Source: Epiperipatus broadwayi
Taxonomy: Eukaryota > Onychophora > Udeonychophora > Euonychophora > Peripatidae
Direction: 5' to 3'
Length of the DNA: 64,000 nucleotides
Assembly: GCA_028023455.1 (NCBI GenBank)
Contig: JAQFVV010000570.1
Span: forward strand, 62,001 to 126,000
The position numbers were made by a program, and so were the translations under genes. Shown piece by piece: positions 28,357-39,045 of the stretch. The number at the start of each line of letters is the position of its first letter. Positions within the stretch are counted from its first letter, which is position 1. The notes under the pieces were generated by a model. It searched no databases, had not been told where the DNA came from, and was given only the letters and a program-made list of their open reading frames with translations.

Positions 28357-29111
28357 AATTTTTTTTTTTTATAGAGCTGCAGGAAATGTTGCAGGAGTTA
28401 GAAGATGAAAGTAGAAAAGTAGGACTAAAGATAAATGTTAAAAAGACTAAAGTAATGTTTAATCGATTTGCTCAAAATATGAAAATAAAGATTGATTATG
28501 AAGAATTAGAAGAAGTTAACAGTTACAAATACCTTGGTCAGATTATTAATACAGATGGAAACATAATGGAGGAAATTAATCATAGAATTAAACTTGGTTG
28601 AAGTGCTTTTGGTAGAAATAACTTGATACTAAAAGGAAATATGCCTATGTGTTTGAAAAGGATGGTTTTTAACAAATGTGTTTTACCAGTTCTTACTTAT
28701 GGATCTGAGACTTGGACACTTAATAGAAGAGCAACACAGAGACTTCAGACCACTCAAAGGAGTATGGAGAGATGTATGTTGGGAGTAACAAGAAGAGATC
28801 GAAAACACAATGTATGGGTAAGACAACAAACAGGTGTTACTGACCTTATTGAAAAAATTAAAAGATTGAAATGGAGTTGGGCTGGGCATATTGCTAGAAG
28901 AGATGATAATAGATGGACAATTGAAATTTTAAACTGGATTCCAAGAGATTGTAAAAGACCCAGAAAGAGACCACATGTGAGATGGATGGATGAAATAAGA
29001 AAATGTGTAGGAGTGTTGTGAAGAGAAGCTAAAGATCGGAGAAGATGGATTAAACTTGGAGAGACCTTCATCCTGCAGTGGATTGATAATGGTTGATGAT
29101 GATGATGATGA
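28357..29111 (+). mobile_element. RTE-type LINE 3' end (reverse transcriptase C-terminus, GAT tail)
   Basis: The frame 28386-29095 encodes the C-terminal part of an RTE-like reverse transcriptase: VGLKINVKKTKVMF, SYKYLGQIINTDG, LPVLTYGSETW, the WAGHIARRDD region and a GETFILQWIDNG end. Only two internal TGA stops are seen (28599 and 29019). Both stand where the family usually has Trp, so the copy is young. It is 5'-truncated: a T-run precedes it, and the catalytic YADD part is absent. The 3' end is a (GAT)n run, typical of RTE. The direct repeat atgatcactat flanks it (28346-28356 and 29108-29118). The right copy partly merges with the tail. Confidence 0.92.
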
Positions 29112-29254
29112 TCACTATTTCATATACTTACATATTCTGTTAATAAGAGTACCACACTCTCCATATAGTAGTGCCATCAAGTGCAAGCCTTTATAATCAA
29201 TGAATTCAGGAAGATGTATGCATAAATCCCTATCTAGTGCCTACTCATTCAACA

Positions 29255-29296
29255 TCCCCAGACTAGTTTCTAGCTTGTGGCTTTAATCAGTGAGAA
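29255..29296 (-). ncRNA. Hammerhead-ribozyme-like motif
   Basis: Read on the minus strand: stem I strand TTCTCA, box CTGATTA (29290-29284), a short stem II GCC-like hairpin, GAAAC (29270-29266), TA, GTC (29263-29261), then TGGGGA. The two stem I strands pair at all six positions if G-U pairs are allowed. The G of the CUGANGA box is replaced, so activity is doubtful. Confidence 0.55.
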
Positions 29297-29680
29297 GCCT
29301 TGGATTTGAGAGCAGTGCACCTAAATCTTAGGATTTAATGCAACTCTCTAAAAGCCACTGTTTATCTATTTGGTTAACTAAAACTAGGAGCTCAAGATGA
29401 AAACACCATGTTTCCAAACCAAGCTCATGTGCTTGCATAGTAGCTCAGATGTATATGACTATACAAGCAAATGGGCTTGGGTTGAAAACATAGTGTTTTC
29501 ATCTTGAGGTTTCTAGTTTTATAGTTAACCAAATAGGTAAGGCTGTTGGAGGGATTGGAAACATTGTAGTGTTTTCATCCTGGGTTCCTAGCTTTACAGT
29601 TAACCAAATAGGTAAACGTTGGCTACTGGAGGGTTGCATTAGATTCTAAGATCTAAGTGCATTGCTCTCAAATCCAAGGC

Positions 29681-29720
29681 TCCTCACTAAGAAAGCCATA
29701 AGCTAGAAACTAGTCTGAAG
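29681..29720 (+). ncRNA. Degenerate hammerhead-like motif
   Basis: This is the mirror copy in the right arm: TCCTCA, box CTAAGAA, GAAAC at 29706-29710, TAGTC, then TGAAGT. Both the box and stem I are damaged, so it is a decayed copy. Confidence 0.35.
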
Positions 29721-29820
29721 TTATTGAATGAGTAGGCACTAGATAGAGATTTATGCACAAACTTTTTTGCATGTATTGATTCTGACAGCTTGCACTTGAT
29801 GGCACTACTGTATAAAGAAT

Positions 29821-30340
29821 TTGGAGAGTAAAAAGAGTTTAAATATATATAGAAATAAACAGAATATTAGGTGTGAGTTAATATATGATAATAGTGAGGA
29901 AAGTAGTTTATTGTTTAAGGCTCGAACGGGATCTTTAGCTACAAAAGAATATACATGTAAATGGAAAAATATGGGTGATTTATTTTGTAAATTATGTAAG
30001 GAAGGAATTGAAAATATTAGGAATTTGTTAATTGAATGTAAATGTTTGAAAACAGAAAGGGTACATATAATAAAGTTGTGGAAAAATAAATATAAAAAGA
30101 GTGATTATACAGAAAGTGAATTATTGGTTTTTATGCTGGGTTTGGGAAAAGATAAGGGGGATTTAGATATAAAGGTTATAGAGTAGACAAAAATTATGTT
30201 GTGGAAATGGGATAGAACAGATTATGGGTAAATTTAGAGTGGGCAATGTAAAAGAAAGTGGCTAACAGGTTTATCTGGGCATAATTGCTGAGATATTCTT
30301 GACTTCGTTTAAGGAGAAGCCATAATACATCACATCACAT
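29821..30340 (+). pseudogene. LINE ORF2 C-terminal fragment with CCHC-like knuckle
   Basis: A 121-codon frame (29821-30186) reads SSLLFKARTGSLATKEY, then CKLCKEGIENIRNLLIEC, then a charged tail. The C-x2-C ... x-LL-x-x-C arrangement after a basic segment matches the C-terminal zinc knuckle of I/Jockey/CR1-like non-LTR elements. The usual His is Asn here. The 3' part ends in catcacatcacat repeats (about 30325-30340), a likely LINE tail. The 5' part is cut off where the foldback repeat begins. The clade is uncertain. Confidence 0.6.
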
Positions 30341-31155
30341 TACTCTTATACCACCTTTACTTTGTACTTTATTATAAATGTTCTGCAGTTGTGTGGATTA
30401 CTATTTCCAAAACCCTGAATCCTCACTGTTTGGAGCCCTTCTTTCAATGCCAACTCTATCTCTGAATTTATTCTGACTACTTTCTAATTCTGTGCTTACT
30501 TCTATGTGATTTTTGTTTACTTTTTCTTGAATTTGTTTAGCTTCTTTCATCTTTTTTAGTTTTAACTTTCTTGCTTGAATTTCTGAGTTGAGTTCTTAAT
30601 ACATCTTGTATAAGTTTTCATACATAGTTTGTATCTTCTTCTTTAGATACTTTTCATTTCTGCCAGCCTTATTAAAACTGTCTTCCAAATTACTTCAATT
30701 GCAGTTGACTTTGTCACATTTTTAGTAGCATTTCCACTATTACACAATTGCTAAGACCTATCCTTGATAACTTGCTTCATGGATTATGCTGCTTGAATCT
30801 TTGAAAGTAATTTCTGAGATTTCTCTTTTAGATAATATTGTTTTTATTTCCACAGTGTTTTGAACAAATTTTGGAAGTTTAGTTTTGTGCTGATTAGTTG
30901 GTTAGCTGCTCCTAAAATGATTCTTACTGAAGTCAGCTCTGTGCCCAGGTTGGAAGACTAGGACAATCTAGCAAGAGATTTAAAAACTTAAGCCAATAAA
31001 CATCACATGACCACCTCCTCTTATGCTTGTGTATAACTGTTGTTAAAACAGGCAAAACTCACTATATATATTGCGACACACAGCAAGCTAGAGTAATCAA
31101 GGGATGCCAGAAGACTTTGTGCATAAAATCCCCATCTAGTGCCTACTATCCAATA

Positions 31156-31197
31156 TCCCCAGACTAGTTTCTGGTCTATGGCATTCGTCAGTGAGGT
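31156..31197 (-). ncRNA. Hammerhead-ribozyme-like motif with intact CUGACGA box
   Basis: On the minus strand: ACCTCA, CTGACGA (31191-31185), a weak stem II, GAAAC (31171-31167), TA, GTC (31164-31162), TGGGGA. The box is canonical. Stem I pairs at five of six positions; the last pair is A-A. Stem II pairs poorly in this copy. Confidence 0.6.
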
Positions 31198-31567
31198 GCC
31201 TTGGATCTGAGAGCACTGCATTTAGATCTTAGGATCTAATGCAACCCTCCAGCAACAACCTTTTGTCTCCATTCGACTACAAGACTATGAGTCTTAAACT
31301 GAAAACACCTTAATGTTTTCAATCCAAGCCCATTAGCTTACCTAGTCATATAGGTCAGTAGCCATACATTTTGGTGTCTTTGGTTCTTTAATAACCATAG
31401 TCACCACTATCCTATTAGGCAGGATTGGTTTTAAGCCAATAAACATCACATGACCACCTCTTATGCTTGTGTATAACTGTTGTTAAAACAGGCAAAACTC
31501 ACTATATATATTGTCACACCAGCAAGGCTTGTGCATAAATCCCCATCTAGTGCCTACTCATCCAATA

Positions 31568-31592
31568 TCCCCAGACTAGTTTCTGGCTATGG
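31568..31592 (-). ncRNA. Half hammerhead, cut in loop II
   Basis: Only the 3' half is present: stem II 3' strand, GAAAC (31583-31579), TAGTC, TGGGGA. The sequence then switches to the inverted orientation. This is the breakpoint of the second monomer. Confidence 0.5.
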
Positions 31593-31801
31593 TTATTAAA
31601 GAACCAAAGACACTAAAATGTATGGGTACTGAACTGGGTTCAGACCCATATGACTATGTAAGCTAATGGGCTTGGATTGAAAACATTAAGGTGTTTTCAG
31701 TTTAAGACTCATAGTTTTATAGTTAAATGGAGATAAAAGATGGTGGCTGGAGGGTTGCATTAGATCCTAAGATCTAGATGCAGTGCTCTCATATCCAAGG
31801 C

Positions 31802-31843
31802 TCCTCACTGACAAAGGCCATAAGCCAGAAACTAGTCTGGGGA
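31802..31843 (+). ncRNA. Hammerhead-ribozyme-like motif
   Basis: TCCTCA (31802-31807), box CTGACAA, stem II GGC/GCC with a short loop, GAAAC (31828-31832), TA, GTC (31835-31837), TGGGGA (31838-31843). Stem I pairs at six of six positions. The box has A in place of the second G. Confidence 0.6.
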
Positions 31844-32264
31844 TATTGAATGAGTAGGCACTAGATGGGAATTTTATGCACAAGCCTTCTGGCATCCATT
31901 GATTACTCTAGCTTGCTGTGTGTGGCAATATATATAGTGAGTTTTGCCTATTTAAAAACTTCTTGTTTCATTTAAGGAAATCTGTAATTGTCTCATAATA
32001 GCTTCTAGATACTTTCTGTCACATAGTTAAGACAATAAAGATGAACAAGAAAAATAGGATGAATTAATTTATTTTACTAAACTATTTATAAATAAAGTTT
32101 CTAACCAAGATAATATTAATCTCTTAATTACAGGAAAACTATTGTATCAAATTTATATTTCTGAAAACTAATGAAGAAAATAAACAATGTGTGCAGCAAA
32201 ATATAATTACATATTACACATAACAAGATTATAATTATGGTATTTTGATAATGTAACATATAAA

Positions 32265-32390
32265 TTTAGTTCTGATTTTCTAAATTTAATAACTTTATAA
32301 ACCTTAATTAAATACATTCTGCTTAATTTAGTTCTGATTTTCTAAATTTAATAACTTTATAAACCTTAATTGAATACATTCTGCTTAATT
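32265..32390. repeat. Tandem duplication, 62 bp
   Basis: tttagttctgattttctaaa recurs at 32265 and 32327. The two units are nearly identical. Confidence 0.9.
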
Positions 32391-32839
32391 TTAATTCAAA
32401 TTTAAACATTTATTAAAACTCTTAAAAATAAATTTTTATTTTTTTCTTTTACTGATGAATTAAACTTTTCTTCTCTCTTTTTTATATTTAAAGTAAATTA
32501 TTTAAATTTAAAATTAATGTAATGTTCTCTAAAATTATATATGTATCTCTATCAATATACTTTTAATTTTAAATTTGATTCTATTATATAAAATCTCATT
32601 TTGTAACATTTAGATAGCTTTACTAACTTTTTTGACTACATGATGTCAGCTGCCTGATAGTGTTAATGCTAACCAAAAACACATTAATATAAGATTCCCG
32701 GACTGATTCTCTATTAATATTGACTTTTTTTTTTTTACAAATTTTACTTTATTTCGTTTATAAATTGGTAAATTGGTATTATTTTTCTCAAATAATATTT
32801 TTGACAATGGGATAATAATAATTGTTTTTTTAATTTTTA

Positions 32840-33845
32840 TTGACAAGAGGGTCTTTTTTGGTGTATATTCAAATAGTAATTTGGGTTTTTTTAAATAGTA
32901 TTACTGTTGTTTAAAATTTGATTGACAAAATTCAAGCGAGAACGGGGTTTTTTTATGTATCTTTAAATAATAATTTACGTTACTTTTATAGGTTTACATT
33001 TGATTGACAACAATTAGTGAGAGGGGTGTTTTTGTGTATGATTAAATAATAATTTATGTTACTTTTATTTTACATTTGATTGTCAACAATTATTGGGAGA
33101 AGGGGTTTTTTTTTGTGCATGTTTAAATAAAAATTTAAGATACTTTTATTTTACATTTGAATGACAACAAATTTTACTTTTTCATTTATAAATTATTTTT
33201 CCCAAATAATATTTTTGACAATGGGATAATAATAGTTGCTTTTTAATTTTTATTGACAAGAGGGTCTTTTTTAGTGTATGTTCAAATAGTAATTTGGGTT
33301 ATGTTTAAATAATAATTTACGTTACTTTTATAGGTTTACATTTGATTGACAATAATTAGTGGAAGGTGTGTTTTTGTGTATGTTTATATAATAATTTACA
33401 TTACTTTTATTTTACATTTGACTGACAACAATTATTGGGTAAAGGGGATTTTTTTTTTGTGTATGTTTGAATAAAAATTTAAGTTACTTTTATTTTACAT
33501 TTGATTGACAACAAATTTTACTTTCTTTTGTTTATAAATTATTTTTCCCAAATAATATTTTTGACAATGGGACAATAATAGTTGCTATTTAATTTTTATT
33601 GACAAGAGGGTCTTTTTTGGTTTATGTTCAAATAGTAATTTGGGTTATGTTTAAATAATAATTTATGTTACTTTTATTGGTTTACATTTGATTGACAATA
33701 ATTAGTAGGAGGAGTGTGTTGTTTTTGTGTATGTTTAAATAATACTTTATGTTACTTTTATTTTACATTTGATTGACCACAATTATTGGGAGAAGGGGTG
33801 TATGTTTAAATAAAAATTTAAGTTATTTTTATTTTACATTTGACA
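32840..33845. repeat. Minisatellite array with higher-order structure
   Basis: About ten imperfect units of roughly 75-85 bp share acatttgattgacaacaatt, a G-rich gggagaagggg block, a T run and gtgtatgtttaaataataat. A distinct unit (gacaagagggtcttttt) recurs near 32843, 33254 and 33600, giving a higher-order period of about 350-410 bp. No coding potential was seen. Confidence 0.85.
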
Positions 33846-33863
33846 AAGGTCATTTGGAATCCC

Positions 33864-34085
33864 TCAAACAAACTGCCTTTTATGAAGTGAACATTTCTGT
33901 CGGCAAGAACGAGACTTACAAATGAAAGTCCAAAGATGTTTATGGCCCTCAAGTCGCGTATATTCGCCGCACAAACATCTCTTTTCTTTCAGCAGGATGT
34001 TTTTCTTCTGTAGAAATGTTACAGCGCCGGGTTCCATGTCTGGGAATTCCCATATTTTCAAGTTTTCTGTGTTCGAATTAGCCAT
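33864..34085 (-). pseudogene. Merlin/IS1595-like transposase N-terminal fragment
   Basis: The 73-codon frame reads GAVTFLQKKNILLKEKRCLCG, then W-x2-C-x4-CRQKCSLHK near its end. FLQ + C-x-CG ... W.C....CR-x-K is the N-terminal zinc-ribbon pattern of ISXO2-like transposases as found in Merlin DNA transposons. The DDE catalytic domain is absent. The frame stops exactly where the minisatellite begins, so this is a fragment; exaptation cannot be judged. Recognition is from motif memory only. Confidence 0.55.
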
Positions 34086-35280
34086 ATTCTTGGTCTTGGA
34101 AAATTACTTGCTAAAACGTGACTTAAAGCATGATCATCAAAATATTGCGCTACCCCACCCTAATAGAGAATTTAGGAGGCTTACAGCTTTATGAAGAACA
34201 ATCATGACATTGTTAAAACTGTTAAAAGGTAACAGTATATCAATTCATATGAAAAAAAAAAGACCCCAATGAAAATTTAAATAATTTTGACACAATCAAC
34301 TTAACACACCCTCGTACGATACTGTTATATAAAATACATAACCCAGTATTACGATATAGTGCGTAACACAAACAACTACGACAGTTTCCTCTGCTTTTAG
34401 CATAGGAAAAAGCCACAGTGTTAGCCGGCAGCTGAGTTAACACTCTAGTTTTTATTGTAGAAAGAAGACCTAACTCCGAGTTAACACTCTTTCTAGGATT
34501 TATTGTAGAAAGAAAGCTTAAATATTTCTATCTATAACAATACAATATTAAAATATAAAATTTAAGACTAATATATTTTTTGTAGTTGAAAATATTAATT
34601 ATTGAGGATCTATGGCATTATATCATCTGCTGCTTGAAAGATATTATTTTAAGAGTTTTTTACAAACATTTATAGCTTTCTTTTTTCCCCAGCATTTCCC
34701 ATTTAAATGCTTCAGATTCTAGTTGTTTTTTTTTATTACTGGGGTCATCATTTCACCAATTAAATAATTTCAGCTGTAGTTTTTCTTTTCCATAGCTACT
34801 GACACTTTTTCATAAATGAAGATATGCATTAGAATCATGATTCAGAGTTGTTTGGCAGATTCCAACATGTAACACTTGAGATTCAAGATGATTAATACCT
34901 ATTAGATTTCACATGTTCAGCATATCATGGCCATTCATTCTTTAAAAATAAACAAATGTTTTCTTTAATTCTCATTTACAAATAATCTGTAATTAAATGG
35001 TGTAAGCAGATCAAATTATTATTATTATTATTATTTCAAATTCAATACACTTATGAACTTTTAATATTAAATAGCATATGAATGTAGATCAAGTCTGAGC
35101 CAGGATAAACTTCAACATTCACAAAACATACAATGTTGTGTGGATGTGAGTACTCAATCCATATCTTACTTTTTAATATCAATGCTTATCTGAAAGAAAG
35201 ATACATTAATGTGATTTACAGTCCAAAAAATAAAAACATATAAAAATGCAATGATAATAAAAATCTCACTTCTTATATAT

Positions 35281-37191
35281 TGTAACTATTATAATGGTAA
35301 TGCCAAAGTTACATCGAGATACTTTTAAAAACCTAAGTGTGTGTACTCATTTACGCATGCATATATATATATACATGTAAAAAGAAGATTGCCGTGACAA
35401 GTTTGAAATTATTGATTATTATTGATATTGGGATTGTCTAAGTGTTGACTGGTTTTTTAATAATTACTTACAAATTCATTTAGCCTTGAGCATTATTACA
35501 CTTATTATTTAAGTAATACTTTGGGTGCAATTTGAAATTTATAATTGCAGTTTGTAATGGTTATAATTGATTATTTATTAGTCTGCATTCAGAATAGGTT
35601 ATATTTACCTGTTTAAAGAGGTTTATTTAAACTTCTTTATATCATTAATTCCAATCTCTATGATCAAGTTGCAATCTTTAGTGTCTATATAAGTATATTG
35701 GACCATTAATAAAGGAGGAATTCCACCTTTATTGTTAAAAAGATGTCTTGACAATGACATTGGATAGTCCAAGTGTTAACTGGTTTTTTAATGATTATGT
35801 ACATACATGTAGGATTAAAATAAAGAAGGAAGAAATGAAATATGCACATGTTGATATAATTATTTAGTTAATTTTCCATTTGTTTCAAAACAAATAGTCT
35901 TTAAATTCATTATGGAGATGAGCCCAAAAAATTTACAAAGACAGCAAAAGTTTTTATATGTAAATGAAGTCGAAAATATTGAAATGAGATTTTTTTTTCT
36001 TCTCTTTCCCACTTTTTCTAGAAGGCAAAGAAGAAATAAAATGAATTTTATCATGTTAAAAATACACTAGAAGTGTCATTTTTGTAACTATTACTAAAAG
36101 TAATAAAAATATTTTCTTTATATTTGAATTCTTATGGAATGCAGAGTTCTAGACTAAAGTAAATAGTTCATTAGTTATTGTCCTCAGTATAATGTCTAAT
36201 ATAATTTCTTATCAACTATTTGAAGCTAAAACTTTTTAGATAAGTTGCCAATAATGTTACTCTATGCAAAAATAAAATACTAATATTAAGCATTATTGTA
36301 TTATTTATTGCTTGTTGGATAATATTGAAAAGGATAAAGATATTCTAAAGAAGAAGAATGACTTTTAAACAAATGGTAAGATAATCTAAAGCAAAAAGCT
36401 TTAATGACTTTATCTTGTTAACTTTTGAATAGTCAAATAAATGAAAGAAGAAATATTAAACTTTCAAAAAATTAATGAGTGAAAAACTGAACTTTGAAAC
36501 TGTTAAACATGACATTATTTTATTCATGAATGAAATAGAAGAATAAAATATTTAAATTTCAAATAATTCATGAAATGAATTATATGGTTATTCATAAAGA
36601 ATAATATGAATTCAATTATTTCCAGGAAAACAGTACAGAGATAAATAATATTGTTTTCCTTTTTGCATATGTCTATTTGAGAAATTATTATATAGTCAGA
36701 GAAAAGAAAAGACTTGAACTTTTATTACAATCTCTTTCTTGTTAAAGTATTCAAGAAAGACATCTCTAAAGAAGATACTATCAATTTATTTCATTATATA
36801 TTTATTTTTTTCATTAATAAATTATTTCATTATTACTAAGTTGTTTATTGTTATTTTATGCCTATATTGAAGTAAGTATAGAACAAAATACCTTGATTTT
36901 CATAAAGTACACAAATGAATTACACTTAATAATTGTATTGCTATAATTTTTTTTATTTTAAACCACAAGTTAATGAATACAGATAATTAATGCCACACAC
37001 TCAACTTGTAGAACCCCCCACCCACCTGATAACTTTGAGATCATGCTCTCCAAGGCATGATATTCAGAATGTATGGTACTAAAGGCAAATGAATATTTGT
37101 ATATAGAATGAGTCTTAGTTAATCAACTACTAGTCTATCATTTTACTTGTATATCCTACTTCTTCTTCTATTGATAATAGTTACCATTACA
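35281..37191 (+). repeat. LTR copy 1
   Basis: It starts tgtaactatt and ends accattaca and aligns along its length with 40851-43144. Landmarks are ttgtttcaaaacaaatag, atttgaattctta and ctagactaaagcaaata-like. It carries a 424-bp insertion (35380-35803) absent from copy 2. Copies differ by many substitutions and small gaps, so the element is old. Confidence 0.75.
35380..35803. mobile_element. 424-bp insertion in LTR copy 1 with 8-bp target duplication
   Basis: tacatgta flanks it at 35372-35379 and 35804-35811, while LTR copy 2 has a single tacatgta at about 40942. The insert has an internal direct repeat around aagtgttgactggtttttta (35431) and aagtgttaactggtttttta (35771). The target word is itself a palindrome. 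Family unknown. Confidence 0.75.
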
Positions 37192-37920
37192 TAAATTAGC
37201 ACCAACAACATGGTGGCATCAAATATTCTATTCTGATAAAGAAGATGATGATCTGTGGTACATATATGTGTATAAAACAGAGAAGAGAATTTTTTTTTTT
37301 TTTAAAACCAGAAAATGAAAAGGCAAGATTAATGTTGAAAGAGGGAAGATCGGATAATAGTGTACTGGGGTAAAACTAATGTCGCTATTAATTTATAGAA
37401 CAATAAAAAGAGAATATTTATATACAGACTATATTAATATGTTTGAAAAAAAAAACAGTTAACAGCAAATAAATATAGATTTACTTAGTAACATAGGAGT
37501 GCAACCACTGGAGACTGAGTCAGAAGTACAACCAATGAAGGCTGAGTCAATAACTGAAGTGGAAAAGTTGATTGTGCCGACTCAGAAAAGCAAATGTCAG
37601 CATCAGTTGCACACTCATTAATGCTTCTAGCAGTAATGAATATGAAAGAAGAGATAAACAAAACAAAGAAAAAAATAAGAGATAAACAAAATAAAGAAAA
37701 AATGATAGAATGCTAGCAGAAATTAAAGAAATGCATAATAAAATGGATAAAAATCCAAGAAAAATGAATAGAAATTTAAAAAATGCTTAATGAAATGAAA
37801 GAAGTGTATTACAAAGAAATCAAGTCATATATCACATGATCTAATTAACAAGCTTGTATTATAAAAGTTATATACAGAGCTCGCAAATAAGCTCTTAACA
37901 AACTTTGCAGAATATTCCCA

Positions 37921-37960
37921 ACACCAGACCGGTTTCTGCTACTGGTATCATCAGTGAGGT
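37921..37960 (-). ncRNA. Hammerhead-ribozyme-like motif with intact CUGAUGA box
   Basis: Minus strand: ACCTCA, CTGATGA (37954-37948), short stem II, GAAAC (37936-37932), CG, GTC (37929-37927), TGGTGT. The box, GAAA and GUC are all canonical. Stem I pairs at five of six positions. Stem III would be the self-complementary ACCGGT. Confidence 0.65.
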
Positions 37961-38305
37961 GCTAGGATATTCAGCATTAGATTAAAAATACCAGGACAAG
38001 CCCAGTATTTTATCTAATGGATAACTATTAAGTAGAAAATCTGAAATTTTCAGACATTCATATGTCTTCCAATACAGCTATCTAACTTAAATAGCCATAT
38101 GGGACTGAACCAAGTTCAGATATACCATATATTAATAACTGTAGCAATGTAAAATCACCAAAGCCTTAATAGCAAAAAATAAAATTACAAAGAAATAAAG
38201 TCATATGTCACATGACCTAATTTAACAAGCTTGTATTACAAATGTTATATATATAAAGCTCACAAATAAGCTCTTAACAAGCTTTGCAGAATATCCCCAA
38301 CCCCC

Positions 38306-38333
38306 GAGCAGTTTCTGCTGCTGGCTTCCTCAG
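38306..38333 (-). ncRNA. Damaged hammerhead-like motif
   Basis: CTGAGGA (38333-38327), stem II GC/GC, GAAAC (38315-38311), then TGCTC in place of NNGTC. The 5' strand of stem I is lost in a small deletion. It is probably inactive. Confidence 0.45.
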
Positions 38334-38644
38334 TATATTCAAGAATTAGATTAAAAATCTCTGGACAAGCCCAGCACGTTATCCAATGGATAACTATTAA
38401 GTAGAAAATCTGAAATTTTCAGGCATTCATATGTCTTCCAATACAGCTATCTAACTTAAATATGGGACTGAACCAAGTTCAGATACACCATATATTAATA
38501 ACTTTAGCAATATAATATCGCCAAAGCCTTAATAGCAAAAAAAAAAAATTACAAAGAAATAAAATCATGTCACATGACCTAATTTAACAAGCTTGTATTA
38601 CAAATGTTACATATAGAGCTTGCAAAGCTTTTCAGAATATTTCC

Positions 38645-38664
38645 AACCTCGGACCATTTTCTGC
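38645..38664 (-). ncRNA. Half hammerhead, cut in loop II
   Basis: The 3' half (GCA, GAAAA, TGGTC, CGAGG) of the third monomer ends at 38664, where the array switches orientation. The cut falls in loop II, as in the half motif at 31568-31592. Confidence 0.5.
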
Positions 38665-38678
38665 TTAAATATTCTAGC

Positions 38679-38718
38679 ACCTCACTGAGGAATCCAGTAG
38701 CAGAAACTGGTCTGGGGT
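38679..38718 (+). ncRNA. Hammerhead-ribozyme-like motif, best-preserved copy of this family
   Basis: ACCTCA (38679-38684), CTGAGGA (38685-38691), stem II, GAAAC (38703-38707), TG, GTC (38710-38712), TGGGGT (38713-38718). Stem I pairs at all six positions, including one G-U. Cleavage would follow 38712. Positions flanking stem II are A and A, a departure from the usual G-C pair. Confidence 0.65.
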
Positions 38719-39045
38719 TGGGGATATTCTGCAAAGCTTGTTAAAAACTTATTTGCAAGCTCTATATATAACATTTGTAATACAAGCTTGTTAAATTAAG
38801 TCATGTGACATATGATTTGATTTCTCTGTAATTTAGTTTTTGCTATTAAGGCTTTGGCAATTTTATATTGCTAAATTTATTAATACATGGTGTACGTGAA
38901 CTCCCATAAGGCTATTTAAGTTAGATGGCTGGATTGGAAGACATATGAATGTCTGAAAATTTCAGATTTTCTACTTAATAGTTATCCATTAGATAAAGTG
39001 CTGGGCTTGTCCTGGTATTTTAATCTAATGCTTAAATATCCTAGC

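Larger units (their letters stand above)
29147..29828. repeat. Foldback member of the 443-bp hammerhead repeat family
   Basis: A 5' half (29147 to about 29400) and its inverted copy (about 29500-29828) carry the family's sequence: ctctccatatagtagtgcca at the left end, atggcactactgtata and tggagag at the right. Each half contains one hammerhead-like motif (29255-29296 minus, 29681-29720 plus). The right half has an extra internal duplication (29505-29545 and 29572-29615). The element sits directly before a LINE C-terminal fragment that starts at 29821. Confidence 0.85.
30991..31955. mobile_element. Retrozyme-like repeat, 443-bp family: head-to-tail then inverted
   Basis: One complete monomer (30991-31433) is followed head to tail by a partial second one (31434-31590); agccaataaacatcacatga recurs at exactly 443 bp. 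At 31591 the sequence switches to the inverted orientation (to about 31955), starting with ttattaaagaaccaaagaca, the reverse complement of 31375-31396. Each monomer has one hammerhead-like motif; that of the second monomer is cut in loop II at the switch. No protein is encoded. Tandem non-coding monomers with type I hammerheads are the known hallmark of retrozymes. That this element moves as circular RNA is inference. Confidence 0.7.
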
